Positions 1 to 8,730 of a DNA stretch of 64,000 bases are shown piece by piece. Location of the stretch: positions 4,898,001 to 4,962,000 of the forward strand of contig NZ_CP045309.1 of NCBI RefSeq assembly GCF_009671205.1, in the 5' to 3' direction. Numbering within the stretch: position 1 is the stretch's first letter; each line of letters opens with the position of its first letter. The notes under the pieces were generated by a model, which was given only the letters and a program-made list of their open reading frames with translations, was not told the origin of the DNA and did not search any database. A program made the translations under genes and the position numbers. The stretch is from Micromonospora terminaliae. Lineage in GTDB: Bacteria > Actinomycetota > Actinomycetes > Mycobacteriales > Micromonosporaceae.

Positions 1-1
1 C

Positions 2-1021
2 CGGCGCTTCCTGCGCCGCCCCGTGACCATCCACGCCGGGCACACCGCCGAGACCGGCCCGTCGCCGCAGACCCAGCAGCTGGTCTACCGCACCCACTCG
101 ATGAACAAGGTCGAGATCGTGGCGCGCATCCTCCAGGCCGAGGGACGCGGGCTGACCATGATCTTCACCCGTACCAAGCGGGCCGCCGACCGGGTGGCCG
201 AGGACCTCGACTTCCGTGGTTTCGCGGTCGCCGCCGTCCACGGCGACCTGGGCCAGGGCGCGCGGGAGCGGGCGCTGCGGGCGTTCCGGGCCGGCAAGAT
301 CGACATCCTGGTGGCCACCGACGTGGCGGCCCGCGGGCTCGACGTCACGGGCGTCACCCACGTCATCAACTACGACTGCCCCGAGGACCAGGACACCTAC
401 ACCCACCGGATCGGCCGCACCGGCCGCGCCGGGGCGTCCGGTGTCGCGGTGACCTTCGTCGACTGGGACGACATGCCCCGCTGGCGGATCATCGACAAGA
501 CCCTCGGGCTCGACATGCCCGAGCCGCCGGAGACCTACCACACCTCCGCGCACCTCTACACCGACCTGGCCATCTCCCGGGACGTCAGCGGCACCCTGCC
601 GACCGCCGAGCGCACCCGCGCCGGCCTGTCCGCGGAGGCCGAGGAGGACCTGGGCGGCGGCCGGTCGCGGCGCGGCGAGCGCGGCCCGCGGCGCGGCGAG
701 AGCCGGGGCGAGGGCCGGGGTGACGGCCGGGGCCGGGAGCCCCGCCGGGGTCGCCGCGGCGACGGCGACACCGCCGGCGAGGGCGCGGCCACCGAGGCGT
801 CCGCCGAGGAGGGCACCCGCAGCCCGCGCCGCCGCCGGCGCCGCCGGGCCGGCGAGACGGTGGCCGGCGAGGCCACCGCGGTGATCGCCGCCGAGGGTGG
901 CGCCGAGCCGGTCGCCACGACCGCCGAGGGCGAGTCGGCCGCCAAGCCGCGCCGCCGCCGGCGCCGCCGTGGTGGCGGTGGCGGTGGCACCGGTACGCCG
1001 GCCGAGGCGACCGCCGACTGA
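2..1021 (+). CDS. DEAD-box RNA helicase, C-terminal part (5' end outside window)
   Basis: This is the 3' part of an ATP-dependent RNA helicase; the reading frame is open from position 2 and the N-terminal RecA domain (Walker A, DEAD) lies upstream of the window. The second RecA-like domain is visible: motif IV region 'MIFTRTKRAADR', motif V 'VATDVAARGLDV' and motif VI 'HRIGRTGRAG'. After about residue 200 the protein becomes a low-complexity Arg/Gly/Glu/Ala tail with several RRRRRR blocks, typical of actinobacterial RhlE/CsdA-like helicases and probably RNA-binding. Expected role is cytoplasmic unwinding of structured RNA, for example in ribosome assembly or cold adaptation; the exact subfamily cannot be fixed from this half. 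A strong hairpin terminator follows the stop codon. Confidence 0.93.
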   Translation, partial: RRFLRRPVTIHAGHTAETGPSPQTQQLVYRTHSMNKVEIVARILQAEGRGLTMIFTRTKRAADRVAEDLDFRGFAVAAVHGDLGQGARERALRAFRAGKIDILVATDVAARGLDVTGVTHVINYDCPEDQDTYTHRIGRTGRAGASGVAVTFVDWDDMPRWRIIDKTLGLDMPEPPETYHTSAHLYTDLAISRDVSGTLPTAERTRAGLSAEAEEDLGGGRSRRGERGPRRGESRGEGRGDGRGREPRRGRRGDGDTAGEGAATEASAEEGTRSPRRRRRRRAGETVAGEATAVIAAEGGAEPVATTAEGESAAKPRRRRRRRGGGGGGTGTPAEATAD

Positions 1022-1035
1022 CCCGCGAGACATCC

Positions 1036-1073
1036 GACGTCCCCCGCACCGGTTGACCGGTGCGGGGGACGTC
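1036..1073 (+). terminator. Hairpin terminator after the DEAD-box helicase
   Basis: Perfect 18-bp inverted repeat (arms 1036-1053 and 1056-1073, 2-nt loop) starting 15 nt after the helicase stop. There is no U-tract, as is usual for actinobacterial hairpin terminators. It ends about 50 nt before the start of the next gene on the same strand. Confidence 0.8.
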
Positions 1074-1122
1074 CCCGTTCCGCCCCGGCCGCTGGGCCGA
1101 ACCCGTCGAGGAAGAGGAAGCC

Positions 1123-2271
1123 ATGCCGGAACCGCTGGACGCCGCGCTGAGCGAGGTGCGGGCGCTGCTGCTCGACCCCGCCCTGACCCGGGCGGTCGCC
1201 GCCGGGCGCCGCCGCGGCCAGCGCCCCTCGGTGGTCCGCGCCGAGCTGCGTCCGGTCACCCTCAAGGGCGGCCCCCGGCTCCAGATCTCCACCTCCGACG
1301 GCGCCCGGCCGTACACCCGGAACGTGGCCCCGGGCGCGGAGGCCGACGGGGCGGTCGACGCGCTGCTGGCCGAGCCCTTCGGCAACTGGCACGTGGAGAC
1401 CGCCGACAGCACGCTCCAGCTCCGGGTGACGAAGTCCGGCGAGGCGCAGGTGCACCGGGCGGCGGCGAGCCGGCCGGCGCCCGAGCCGGGTGGCCACGAC
1501 CGGGCCAAGGACTGGCTGCTCGATCCGGGTGACCCGATCTTCGCCGAGATCGGCGGCTCGGCGGCCAAGCGCCGCCAGGTGGACGCGTTCCTCCGGGCGC
1601 TGGCGGCCACCCTGCCGGACGACCTCAGCGGGCCGCTGCGCGTGGTGGACCTGGGGTGCGGCAACGCCTACCTGACCTTCGCGGCGCACCGCTACCTGAC
1701 CCAGCGCGGGCTGGACGTGACGCTGGTCGGGGTGGACGTCCGCGAGGACCAGCGCCGGCGCAACACCGAGCTGGCCGAGCGGCTGGGCTGGGCGGACCGG
1801 GTGAGCTTCGTGGCCGGCACCATCGCCGACGCGCGGGTGGAGCCGGCGCCGGACCTGGTGCTGGCGCTGCACGCCTGCGACACGGCGACCGACGAGGCGC
1901 TGGCCCGCGCGGTGCGCTGGGGCGCCCGCTGGGTGCTCGCCGCGCCGTGCTGCCACCACGACGTGGCCGCCCAGCTGCGGGCGCGACCCGCACCGGCGCC
2001 GTACGAGCTGCTCACCCGGCAGGGCATCCTGCGCGAGCGGTTCGCCGACGTGCTCACCGACGCGCTGCGCGCCGGGCTGCTGCGGCTGCACGGCTACCGC
2101 GCCGAGGTGGTGGAGTTCGTCGATTCCCGGCACACCCCGCGCAACCTGCTGATCCGGGCCCGGCACACCGGGAGCGCGCCGACCGGCGACCAGCGCGCCG
2201 AGTATCGCGAGCTGGTCGACCGATGGGGCGTCACGCCCCGGCTGGAGACGCTGCTCGCCGACCGCCCCTAG
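1123..2271 (+). CDS. SAM-dependent methyltransferase (Methyltransf_32-like)
   Basis: A 382-residue cytoplasmic protein. The ATG at 1123 is chosen because a purine-rich GAGGAAGAGGAAG ribosome site lies just upstream; the frame stays open further 5' but runs into the preceding hairpin. Residues 1-120 form an uncharacterised N-terminal domain. The Rossmann fold follows, with SAM motif I 'VVDLGCGNAYLTF' near residue 174, 'LHACDTATDEAL' near 248 and 'APCCHHD' near 275. The last two motifs are typical of the family that includes GSTCD-like methyltransferases, which supports the family call. The substrate is unknown; an RNA or protein target is a guess. The stop codon overlaps by four bases the stop of the convergent gene on the minus strand. 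Confidence 0.85.
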   Translation: MPEPLDAALSEVRALLLDPALTRAVAAGRRRGQRPSVVRAELRPVTLKGGPRLQISTSDGARPYTRNVAPGAEADGAVDALLAEPFGNWHVETADSTLQLRVTKSGEAQVHRAAASRPAPEPGGHDRAKDWLLDPGDPIFAEIGGSAAKRRQVDAFLRALAATLPDDLSGPLRVVDLGCGNAYLTFAAHRYLTQRGLDVTLVGVDVREDQRRRNTELAERLGWADRVSFVAGTIADARVEPAPDLVLALHACDTATDEALARAVRWGARWVLAAPCCHHDVAAQLRARPAPAPYELLTRQGILRERFADVLTDALRAGLLRLHGYRAEVVEFVDSRHTPRNLLIRARHTGSAPTGDQRAEYRELVDRWGVTPRLETLLADRP

Positions 2272-2699
2272 CGGCGGCGGTCGCCCCGGTTGCGCTCCCC
2301 GCGCTCGAACGCGGTGACCCGCTCGCCGAGCCTCCGGTTGGTGGACCGGTCGGTCTCCGGCGACGCGGCCGGGAACGGCACGACCTTCGCCGGGTCGTCG
2401 GCGTTGCCGGCGGCGGCGAACGCGTTCCACGAGATGTCGACCAGCAGCCGCTTCAGCTCCGCGTGCCGGACGGCGGCGTTGCGCTGGAGCGCCATCCGGG
2501 CGCCCAGGATCACGCCGGCCAGCGTGGTCGTGATCGCCCCGGTCGCGGCGATCAGGTGCACGCCGGTCGCCGGGCCGCCGAGCACCGCCAGCACCAGGAG
2601 CCAGATCCAGAAGCCGAGGGCGAAGACGCCGGCCTTGGCCACGAAGAAGAGGCTGATCGCGCCCGGGCGGTGGGGCACGGGACGGTCCGGCTCGGCCAT
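2268..2699 (-). CDS. Small membrane protein of unknown function
   Basis: A 143-residue protein that I do not recognise as a named family. The ATG at 2699 follows a good GAGGAG ribosome site; an upstream in-frame extension lacks one. Two hydrophobic segments lie around residues 18-42 and 46-72 ('VFALGFWIWLLVLAVLGG' and the next stretch ending 'GVILGARMALQR'). They are followed by a charged cytoplasmic-looking C-terminus rich in Arg/Glu. It converges on the upstream methyltransferase with a 4-bp overlap of stop codons, so the two are not co-transcribed. The function cannot be assigned. Confidence 0.75.
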   Translation of the reverse strand: MAEPDRPVPHRPGAISLFFVAKAGVFALGFWIWLLVLAVLGGPATGVHLIAATGAITTTLAGVILGARMALQRNAAVRHAELKRLLVDISWNAFAAAGNADDPAKVVPFPAASPETDRSTNRRLGERVTAFERGERNRGDRRR

Positions 2700-2888
2700 G
2701 CTGCTCCTCGTCGTCGGTTTCCTGCTCAGCGGGTCCGTCGAGCTTAGTTGACATCGCACAACTGTCGATGCCCGCGCGGTCCCGCCCACGGGACCTTCCG
2801 ACCGATCAGTCAGTTACTTATTCCAGCGGGCGTACTAGGCTTCGTGCCCAGAGTCGGGTGCTCCGGCGGAAAGGGACAGACCCCGGGG

Positions 2889-3308
2889 ATGGGCTCCGCA
2901 GAGATATCGCCGCAGATGGCCTTCGCGCGCTTCGTGCGACGTGCCATCGACGACGCCCGCGAGGAGCGTGGCTGGACGGTGACCGACCTCGCCACGCACA
3001 CGGGCGTGGGCCGGTCGACCGTGTTCCGCTGGCTGGCCGGCGACTGGCAGGACTACCCCGAACTGGCCAAGGTGCGCGGCTTCTGCGCCGCCCTCGACCT
3101 GCCGGTGGCGGCCGCGTTCCGCGCGCTCGGCCTGCCCGACGCGGGAGCGGTGCCCCGCCGCCGCGGCGCCGAGGAGGGCCCCGTGGAGGCCGACGTCCGG
3201 GTGATCCTGGAGCGGCTGGCCGACCCGAACGTCCCCGCCGAGGAGAAGCACCACATCCGGGACCTGCTCCGCTACCTGGCCCGCCGCCCGGTCCGCCGGG
3301 CCGGCTGA
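2889..3308 (+). CDS. Helix-turn-helix (XRE-like) regulator
   Basis: A 139-residue protein with an N-terminal Cro/C1-type HTH at roughly residues 8-70 ('GWTVTDLATHTGVGRSTVFRW' region). A short helical C-terminal segment ('EADVRVILERLADP') is of the kind seen in actinobacterial XRE regulators. The ATG at 2889 directly precedes the conserved part; the long in-frame upstream stretch looks non-coding. The protein is probably a DNA-binding repressor or activator; its target is unknown. The gene is divergent from the small membrane protein, with about 190 bp between them that could hold a shared control region. Confidence 0.85.
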   Translation: MGSAEISPQMAFARFVRRAIDDAREERGWTVTDLATHTGVGRSTVFRWLAGDWQDYPELAKVRGFCAALDLPVAAAFRALGLPDAGAVPRRRGAEEGPVEADVRVILERLADPNVPAEEKHHIRDLLRYLARRPVRRAG

Positions 3309-3316
3309 CCGACCGC

Positions 3317-4303
3317 TCAGGCCACCGTCACGCTGAACGCGGCCGTGCGCACCACGCCGCCGACCTGGAAGTCCAGGAACATCCGGTAGCGGCCCGGCCC
3401 GGGCGCGGTCAGCCAGAAGGTCACGGCGTCGCCGTCCCGCACCGGCTCGGGGTGCACGTGCAGGTAGCCGAGGTCGCCCTCGCGGAGCGCGACGAGATGG
3501 CCGTACGCGCCGAGGTAGGGCTCCAGCGGCGCGGCCGCGCCGCCGGCCCCGGTGACCCGGAACCGCAGCGGCACCGACTGCCCCACGGCCGGGGTGCCGG
3601 TGTAGCCGACGGTGAACCCGTCCACCGCAGTCGACGTGGCCGGGGCGGGCAGCGGCCGGGGCGCGTACCCGCCGGGCGCGGTCAGGTCGGCGCCGAGGAT
3701 CACGGCGGTCTGCCGGCCGTCGTCGGCGACGGCCGTGAAGTCGGCGTACGCCCGCCAGGCGCCGGGCTCGGCCAGGGTCAGCGGCACCGACCAGGTGCCG
3801 TCGGCGGCCATGGTCGGGTGCAGGTGCTGGTAGCCGGTGAGGTCGCGGCGCACCACGATGAGGTGCATCGGCTTGTCGTGCACGACGGCGAACCGGGTGA
3901 CCGCCCGCCGCCGCTCGTCCCTGATCTGGAACCGCAGCTCACCGGCCCGGCCGGCGGTGAACTCGACGGTCGACGGGGCGAGCGTGTAGCCGGCCGAGCT
4001 GATCGCCAGGCCGGCCGCGTCCGCGTCACCGCCCTGGGTGACGGTGGCCCCGCCGTGCGAGTGCGCCCCGGTGCCGGGGGCGTGGGTGTGCTCGGCGGGC
4101 ACCGCCGCGGCACCGGTGCGGGCCGGGTCCGGCGGCGGGTTGAGGCGGCCGAGACCGAAGCCGAGCAGCACGGCCAGCACCAGCCCGCCCACGGTGAGGG
4201 CGAGCCGCAGCGTCGCCCGGTCCACCTCGACGGGCCCGTTCGCGGCGGCGGATGCGTCGGTGACCGGCGCGTCGGGGCCGGCGAGGGGCGGTGACTCAGG
4301 CAA
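3317..4303 (-). CDS. His-rich membrane-anchored protein downstream of copper chaperone
   Basis: About 328 residues if initiated at the TTG at 4303, which overlaps the stop codon of the upstream copper chaperone gene and implies translational coupling; a GTG further in is an alternative start. One transmembrane helix is predicted near residues 32-52 and is followed by a His-rich motif near 73-84 ('HTHAPGTGAHSHGG'). Two or three beta-rich extracytoplasmic repeats follow, with recurring 'HLHP'/'HVHP' segments (for example 'GYQHLHPTMAADG' and 'GYLHVHPEPV'). The His clusters and the CopZ neighbour suggest copper or other metal handling at the outer face of the membrane; this is inferred from context. 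No named family was recognised with certainty. Confidence 0.7.
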   Translation of the reverse strand: MPESPPLAGPDAPVTDASAAANGPVEVDRATLRLALTVGGLVLAVLLGFGLGRLNPPPDPARTGAAAVPAEHTHAPGTGAHSHGGATVTQGGDADAAGLAISSAGYTLAPSTVEFTAGRAGELRFQIRDERRRAVTRFAVVHDKPMHLIVVRRDLTGYQHLHPTMAADGTWSVPLTLAEPGAWRAYADFTAVADDGRQTAVILGADLTAPGGYAPRPLPAPATSTAVDGFTVGYTGTPAVGQSVPLRFRVTGAGGAAAPLEPYLGAYGHLVALREGDLGYLHVHPEPVRDGDAVTFWLTAPGPGRYRMFLDFQVGGVVRTAAFSVTVA

Positions 4304-4526
4304 CGCCGGAGGCCAGCTCGTAGCCCGCCTCGTCGACGGCGGCGCGGACGGACTCGATGGGCAGCGGGGCGGCGCTGGTGACCGTGGCCGTGCCGGCACC
4401 GAGGTCGATGCGGACCTCCTCGACGCCCGGGAGGGCGGACAGCTCCTCGGTGACCGCCCGGACGCAGTGTTCGCAGGTCATCCCGGTGACGGTGTACGTC
4501 TGGACGGCGGATCGCTGCTCGGTCAT
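4296..4526 (-). CDS. copZ: CopZ-type copper chaperone (HMA domain)
   Basis: A 76-residue single HMA-domain protein. The metal-binding motif MTCEHC places the cysteines at residues 18 and 21, followed by the usual ferredoxin-like pattern ending 'AAVDEAGYEL'. Proteins of this family bind Cu(I) in the cytoplasm and pass it to P-type ATPases or to CsoR-type regulators. No CopA ATPase is in the window. The downstream gene, coupled through an overlapping TTG start, encodes a His-rich membrane protein that may act with it. Length and motif fit the family well. Confidence 0.9.
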   Translation of the reverse strand: MTEQRSAVQTYTVTGMTCEHCVRAVTEELSALPGVEEVRIDLGAGTATVTSAAPLPIESVRAAVDEAGYELASGVA

Positions 4527-4635
4527 GCGCCCACGGTACCGCCGGCCGGGGCCTCGCCCGCCGACGGTCCGCCGACGGTGGCGACGCTCGCATTCCGGGC
4601 GCGCCGGGAACTTTCCGTCCCCGGGCGGCGACGGT

Positions 4636-6756
4636 TCAGCCGGCCACCGCGAGCGCCAGCGGCAGCACGTCGGGGGCGCCGGCCCGGCGCAGCAACCGGG
4701 CCACCATGCTCATGGTCCACCCCGAGTCGACCAGGTCGTCGACGAGCAGCACCGGCCCGTCCAGCCCCGGCAGCGCGTCGGCCAGGTCGGCGGGCACCGC
4801 GAAGGCGTCGTGCAGCGCGCGTACCCGCTGGGCGCTGTTGCCGCGCGGACCGCCGGAGCCGGACGGGCCGGTCGGGACGACCCGGCCGAGCAGCGGCAGC
4901 CGGCCCACCGTGGCGATCCGCTCGGCGAGCGAGCCGACCAGCAGCGGGCGGGTGCGGGAGCCGACCGCGACCACGCCGACCGGGCGGCGCGGCCACGGGT
5001 CGTCGCCGTGCGCCCAGGCCTTCAGCACCTCGACCACCGCCGCCGCCACGTCGTCGGGGACGGGGCCGTCGGCCGCATCGGGCCCGACCAGGCCGCGCAG
5101 CCGCCCGCCCCACCCCAGGTCGGACAGGCGCCCCACGGCCCGGCCGGGCAGCGCCTGCTCCGCCGGAGCGATGCGCCCCTTCAGGGGTACGCCGACCGCC
5201 TCCAGCCCGGTCGGCCAGAGCTTCTTCGGTGCGATCGCCACGCCGGGGCGGCCCAGGAACGTCTGCGCCGCGGTGAGTGCGGCCTCGGAGACCTCGGCGC
5301 CGAACAGCGGGGCGGCACAGTTGTCGCACCGGCCGCAGTCGCCCGCCCCGGCGTCGTCCAGGCACTCCCGCAGGTAGCGCATCCGGCAGCCGGGCGTGGC
5401 CGCGTACTCCCGCATGGCCTCCTGCTCGGCGGTGCGCGCCTGGGCGACGCGGCGCAACCGGGCCTCGTCGTAGACCCAGGGCTCGCCGGTGGCGAGCCAG
5501 CCACCGCGCACCCGGCGGACCGCGCCGTCCACGTCGAGCACCTTGAGCATCAGCTCCAGCCGCGCCCGGCGCAGGTCGACCAGCGGTTCCAGGGCCTGGG
5601 TGGAGATCGGCCGCCCGGTGGACAGGGCGGCGAGCACGGCCCGGACCTGCTCCTCGGGCGGGAAGGCGAGCGAGGCGAAGTATCGCCAGATCGCGGCGTC
5701 CTCGACGCCGGGGAGCAGCAGCACCTCGGCGTGCTCGACGGCCCGGCCGGCCCGGCCGACCTGCTGGTAGTAGGCGATCGGCGAGGGCGGCGCGCCCAGG
5801 TGCACGACGAAGCCGAGATCCGGCTTGTCGAAGCCCATGCCGAGCGCGCTGGTGGCCACCAGCGCCTTGATCTTGTTGTCCAGCAGGTCCTGCTCGGCGG
5901 CCCGCCGGTCGGCGTCCTCGGCCTGCCCCGTGTAGGCGGCCACCGACCAGCCCCGGGCCCGCAGGAACTCGGCCGTCTCACCGGCCGCCGCCACGGTCAG
6001 CGTGTAGATGATCCCCGAGCCGGGAAGCTGGTCCAGGTGGTCGGCGAGCCAGGCCAGCCGGTGCGCCGGGCTGGGCAGATCCAGTACGCCGAGGCGCAGC
6101 GACTCGCGGTCGAGGGTGCCCCGCAGCACCAACGCGTCGCCCAGCTGCTCGGCCACGTCCTGGGTGACCCGGGCGTTGGCGGTGGCCGTGGTGGCGAGCA
6201 CCGGGGTCCGCTCGGGCAGGTTGGCGAGGAAGGTGCGCAGCCGGCGGTAGTCGGGGCGGAAGTCGTGCCCCCAGTCGGAGACGCAATGCGCCTCGTCCAC
6301 CACGAGCAGCCCGGTGGTGGCGGCCAGCTTGGGCAGCACCCCGTCGCGGAAGTCGGGGTTGTTGAGGCGTTCGGGGCTGATCAGCAGCACGTCCACGGCC
6401 CCGGCGTGGATCTCGGCGGTGATCTCGTCCCACTCGTCGAGGTTCGCGGAGTTGATGGTGCGGGCCCGGATGCCGGCCCGCGCGGCCGACTCGACCTGGT
6501 TGCGCATGAGCGCCAGCAGCGGCGAGACGATCACCGTGGGGCCGTGCTCCCCACCCTCCCGGAGCAGCGCGGTGGCCACGAAGTAGACCGCCGACTTGCC
6601 CCAGCCGGTGCGCTGCACGCAGAGCACCCGCCGCCGGTCGACCACCAGCGCCTCGATGGCCCGCCACTGGTCCTCGCGGAGCCGGGCGTGCTCACCCGCC
6701 AGCCGCCGCAGCACCGCCTCGGCGCGCTCCCGGACGGCCATCCGATCCTGACCCAT
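4636..6756 (-). CDS. recQ: RecQ-family DNA helicase fused to a phosphoribosyltransferase-like domain
   Basis: A 706-residue ATP-dependent 3'-5' DNA helicase for repair and recombination. Walker A is 'TGWGKS' (50-55), the DEAH box is at 154-157 ('VVDEAHCVSDWGHDFRPDYR'), and the second RecA domain carries 'QQVGRAGRA'. The zinc-binding Cys cluster 'CRMRYLREC...CGRCDNC' lies near 457-480. The usual HRDC domain is missing. Instead the last 150 or so residues resemble a type I phosphoribosyltransferase, with the PRPP-loop motif 'VLLVDDLVDSGWT' near 664-676. The catalytic helicase residues are all present. The role of the PRTase-like module is unknown: it may be a nucleotide-sensing or binding domain. 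The gene is monocistronic or first in a short unit; the next gene upstream on the same strand is an SDR whose stop lies 20 nt before this gene's start. Confidence 0.92.
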   Translation of the reverse strand: MGQDRMAVRERAEAVLRRLAGEHARLREDQWRAIEALVVDRRRVLCVQRTGWGKSAVYFVATALLREGGEHGPTVIVSPLLALMRNQVESAARAGIRARTINSANLDEWDEITAEIHAGAVDVLLISPERLNNPDFRDGVLPKLAATTGLLVVDEAHCVSDWGHDFRPDYRRLRTFLANLPERTPVLATTATANARVTQDVAEQLGDALVLRGTLDRESLRLGVLDLPSPAHRLAWLADHLDQLPGSGIIYTLTVAAAGETAEFLRARGWSVAAYTGQAEDADRRAAEQDLLDNKIKALVATSALGMGFDKPDLGFVVHLGAPPSPIAYYQQVGRAGRAVEHAEVLLLPGVEDAAIWRYFASLAFPPEEQVRAVLAALSTGRPISTQALEPLVDLRRARLELMLKVLDVDGAVRRVRGGWLATGEPWVYDEARLRRVAQARTAEQEAMREYAATPGCRMRYLRECLDDAGAGDCGRCDNCAAPLFGAEVSEAALTAAQTFLGRPGVAIAPKKLWPTGLEAVGVPLKGRIAPAEQALPGRAVGRLSDLGWGGRLRGLVGPDAADGPVPDDVAAAVVEVLKAWAHGDDPWPRRPVGVVAVGSRTRPLLVGSLAERIATVGRLPLLGRVVPTGPSGSGGPRGNSAQRVRALHDAFAVPADLADALPGLDGPVLLVDDLVDSGWTMSMVARLLRRAGAPDVLPLALAVAG

Positions 6757-6775
6757 CCGGCATTTCTACCAGGTG

Positions 6776-7525
6776 TCAGCGGCCGAGGACGGAACCGCCG
6801 TTGACGCCGAGCACCTGCCCGGTGACGTAACCGGCGGACGGGCCGACCAGGTAGCGCACGGCCGCCGCGATGTCCTCGGGCACGCCGGCCCGGCCGACGA
6901 GGGTGGCGGCGACGCGCTTCGCGTGCCCCTCCGGGGTCATCCGGTCGCCGAAGAACTCGGTCTCGGCGACGTAGCCAGGGCTGACCACGTTGACCGTGAT
7001 CTGTTCCGGACCGAGCTGGGCGGCCAGGTCGTACGCCCAGCCGTGCAGCGCGGCCTTCGCCGCCGAGTACGGCCCGCCACCGCCCCGCTGGGCGGCGATC
7101 GAACTGAGCAGCACCACCCGGCCGCCGGGGCGGCGCAGGGCGGGCAGCAACGCCTCGGTGAGCAGCACGGCCGTGAGCACGTTGGCGTCCAGATTGGCCC
7201 GCCACCAGCCGGCCACGTCGGCGAGCGTGTCGGTCGCCCCGCCCAGGTAGCCCCCGGCGTTGTTGACCACGGCGTCGACGGTTCGCTCCCCGACCGCCGA
7301 GACGACCGCCGACACTTGGCCGGGATCGGTCAGATCGGCGGCCACCGCGGTGACGGCACCCGCCCGCCCGGCCTCCGCCGAGATCCGTTCGGCGGCACCG
7401 GCCAGCACATCGAGCCGCCGCCCGACGATCACCACGTCGTACCCGTCGAGAACCAGCCCCCGCGCGACGGCGGCCCCGATCCCGGTCCCACCCCCACTGA
7501 CGACGGCGAGCCTGCTCTCCCCCAC
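6776..7525 (-). CDS. SDR-family NAD(P)-dependent oxidoreductase
   Basis: A 249-residue classical short-chain dehydrogenase/reductase. The cofactor motif 'GGGTGIG' is at residues 11-17, 'NNAGG' lies near 85, the catalytic Ser is in 'LLSSIAAQ', and the Tyr/Lys pair is in 'PYSAAKAAL'. The GTG at 7525 is preferred because a GGGGGAGG ribosome site lies 4-5 nt upstream. An ATG at 7546 is also in frame but falls inside the long inverted repeat at 7529-7604. The substrate is unknown. The repeat separates it from the liv operon, so it is probably its own unit. Confidence 0.88.
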   Translation of the reverse strand: MGESRLAVVSGGGTGIGAAVARGLVLDGYDVVIVGRRLDVLAGAAERISAEAGRAGAVTAVAADLTDPGQVSAVVSAVGERTVDAVVNNAGGYLGGATDTLADVAGWWRANLDANVLTAVLLTEALLPALRRPGGRVVLLSSIAAQRGGGGPYSAAKAALHGWAYDLAAQLGPEQITVNVVSPGYVAETEFFGDRMTPEGHAKRVAATLVGRAGVPEDIAAAVRYLVGPSAGYVTGQVLGVNGGSVLGR

Positions 7526-7528
7526 GAC

Positions 7529-7604
7529 CCCTCCCCCGTTGATCAAGAACTTTGCGTCATCCTACGGCGGATTCCCGACGCGAACTTCTTGATCAACGGG
7601 GGAG
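7529..7604. repeat. Long inverted repeat between livM and SDR (family member A; terminator-like)
   Basis: Arms of about 28 nt (7529-7556 and 7577-7604) pair with only a few mismatches. The core is GTTGATCAAGAA followed by a GCGTC end, and the other arm reads GACGCGAACTTCTTGATCAAC. It lies just after the livM stop codon on the minus strand, so it most likely ends liv transcription. The arm sequence recurs almost unchanged in the repeat at 50442-50503. The arm also carries the purine tract that seems to serve as the SDR ribosome site. Confidence 0.85.
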
Positions 7605-7614
7605 GTGGGCGGGG

Positions 7615-8730
7615 TCAGCGGCGGCGGAGGGCCGCCTTCAGCGGGTTCAGGCGGGTGCGGAGGCTGGCCAGGCCGCCGGGGAAGAAGTACACCGCCAGGA
7701 TGAACACCGTGCCCAGGACGAACAGGGGCTGGCTCAGCGGGTGGCTCAGGACGGCCGGGAGGCTGTTGACCGCGTCGCTGGTGCCGAAGGCCGTCAGGCG
7801 GTGGTCCAGGTACATGTAGAGGATGCCGCCGAGCACCGGGCCCCAGCGGGTGCCGGGGCCGCCGAGCACCACCATGACCAGCAGCGACAGGGTCAGCTCG
7901 CTCGACGTCACGTGCGGGCTGGCGCCGCCGACGATCAGGCAGTAGACCGTCCCGCCGGCCGTGGCCAGGCCGCCGGCCAGGGTGAACGCGACCAGCTTGA
8001 ACCGGTACGGGTCGAGCCCCAGCACCCCGATCCGCCGCTCGTCGTCGCGCAGCCCGGCCAGCACCCGCCCGGTCGGCGAGCCGCTCACGCGGTGCACCAC
8101 GAGGACCACCACGGCCAGGTACGCCAGCGCCAGCCAGTAGAGGTTCACCGTGTTGGTGACCCCGACCAGCGCGGCCGGCAGCCCGGAGACGTCCAGCGGC
8201 AGACCCTCCTCGCCGCCGGTGAGCCCGCCGAAGTCCCGCGCCACGAGGATCGCCCCGACCTGGGCGAAGGCGAGCGTGACCATGGCGAACGCGATGCCGA
8301 CCGTGCGCAGCGCGACCGCGCCGAGCAGCGCGGCCAGGATGGTCCCGCCCGTGACGGTGAGCAGGGCGGCCTGCCAGAGCGGCAGTCCCGCCCGGGTGAC
8401 CAGCACGTCGGTGCCGTAGACGCCGGCGGCGAAGTAGAGGGCGTGCCCGAAGGACAGCATCCCGGTCCGCCCGAACAGCAGGTCGTAGCCGGCCGCCAGG
8501 CCGCCGAAGACCAGGCAGATGGCGAGCAGTTGCAGCGTGCCGGGCGAGTTCAGCGGCCCCTCGAAGATGCCCGGCAGGTTGACCGTGGAGTACGGCAGGA
8601 TCGCGGCCACGACCAGGGCGACCAGCGGCGCGTACGGGCGCAGGCCGTGCCAGCGGGAGTGCCCGGGGGTCAGCTCGTCGGGCACCGCCGCGGGCGGCGC
8701 CGGCACCTCGGGACTCTTGACCTCGGTCAT
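7615..8730 (-). CDS. livM: Branched-chain amino acid-type ABC transporter permease (LivM)
   Basis: A 371-residue integral membrane protein with about ten hydrophobic segments after a short cytoplasmic N-terminus. It shows the LivM/UrtC signature regions 'GRTGMLSFGHALYFAAGVYG' and 'LVMVVLGGPGTRWGPVLGG'. It pairs with LivH to form the translocation channel of a HAAT-family importer. The start overlaps the livH stop (ATGA), showing translational coupling. It is the last gene of the operon and is followed by a long inverted repeat. Confidence 0.92.
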   Translation of the reverse strand: MTEVKSPEVPAPPAAVPDELTPGHSRWHGLRPYAPLVALVVAAILPYSTVNLPGIFEGPLNSPGTLQLLAICLVFGGLAAGYDLLFGRTGMLSFGHALYFAAGVYGTDVLVTRAGLPLWQAALLTVTGGTILAALLGAVALRTVGIAFAMVTLAFAQVGAILVARDFGGLTGGEEGLPLDVSGLPAALVGVTNTVNLYWLALAYLAVVVLVVHRVSGSPTGRVLAGLRDDERRIGVLGLDPYRFKLVAFTLAGGLATAGGTVYCLIVGGASPHVTSSELTLSLLVMVVLGGPGTRWGPVLGGILYMYLDHRLTAFGTSDAVNSLPAVLSHPLSQPLFVLGTVFILAVYFFPGGLASLRTRLNPLKAALRRR

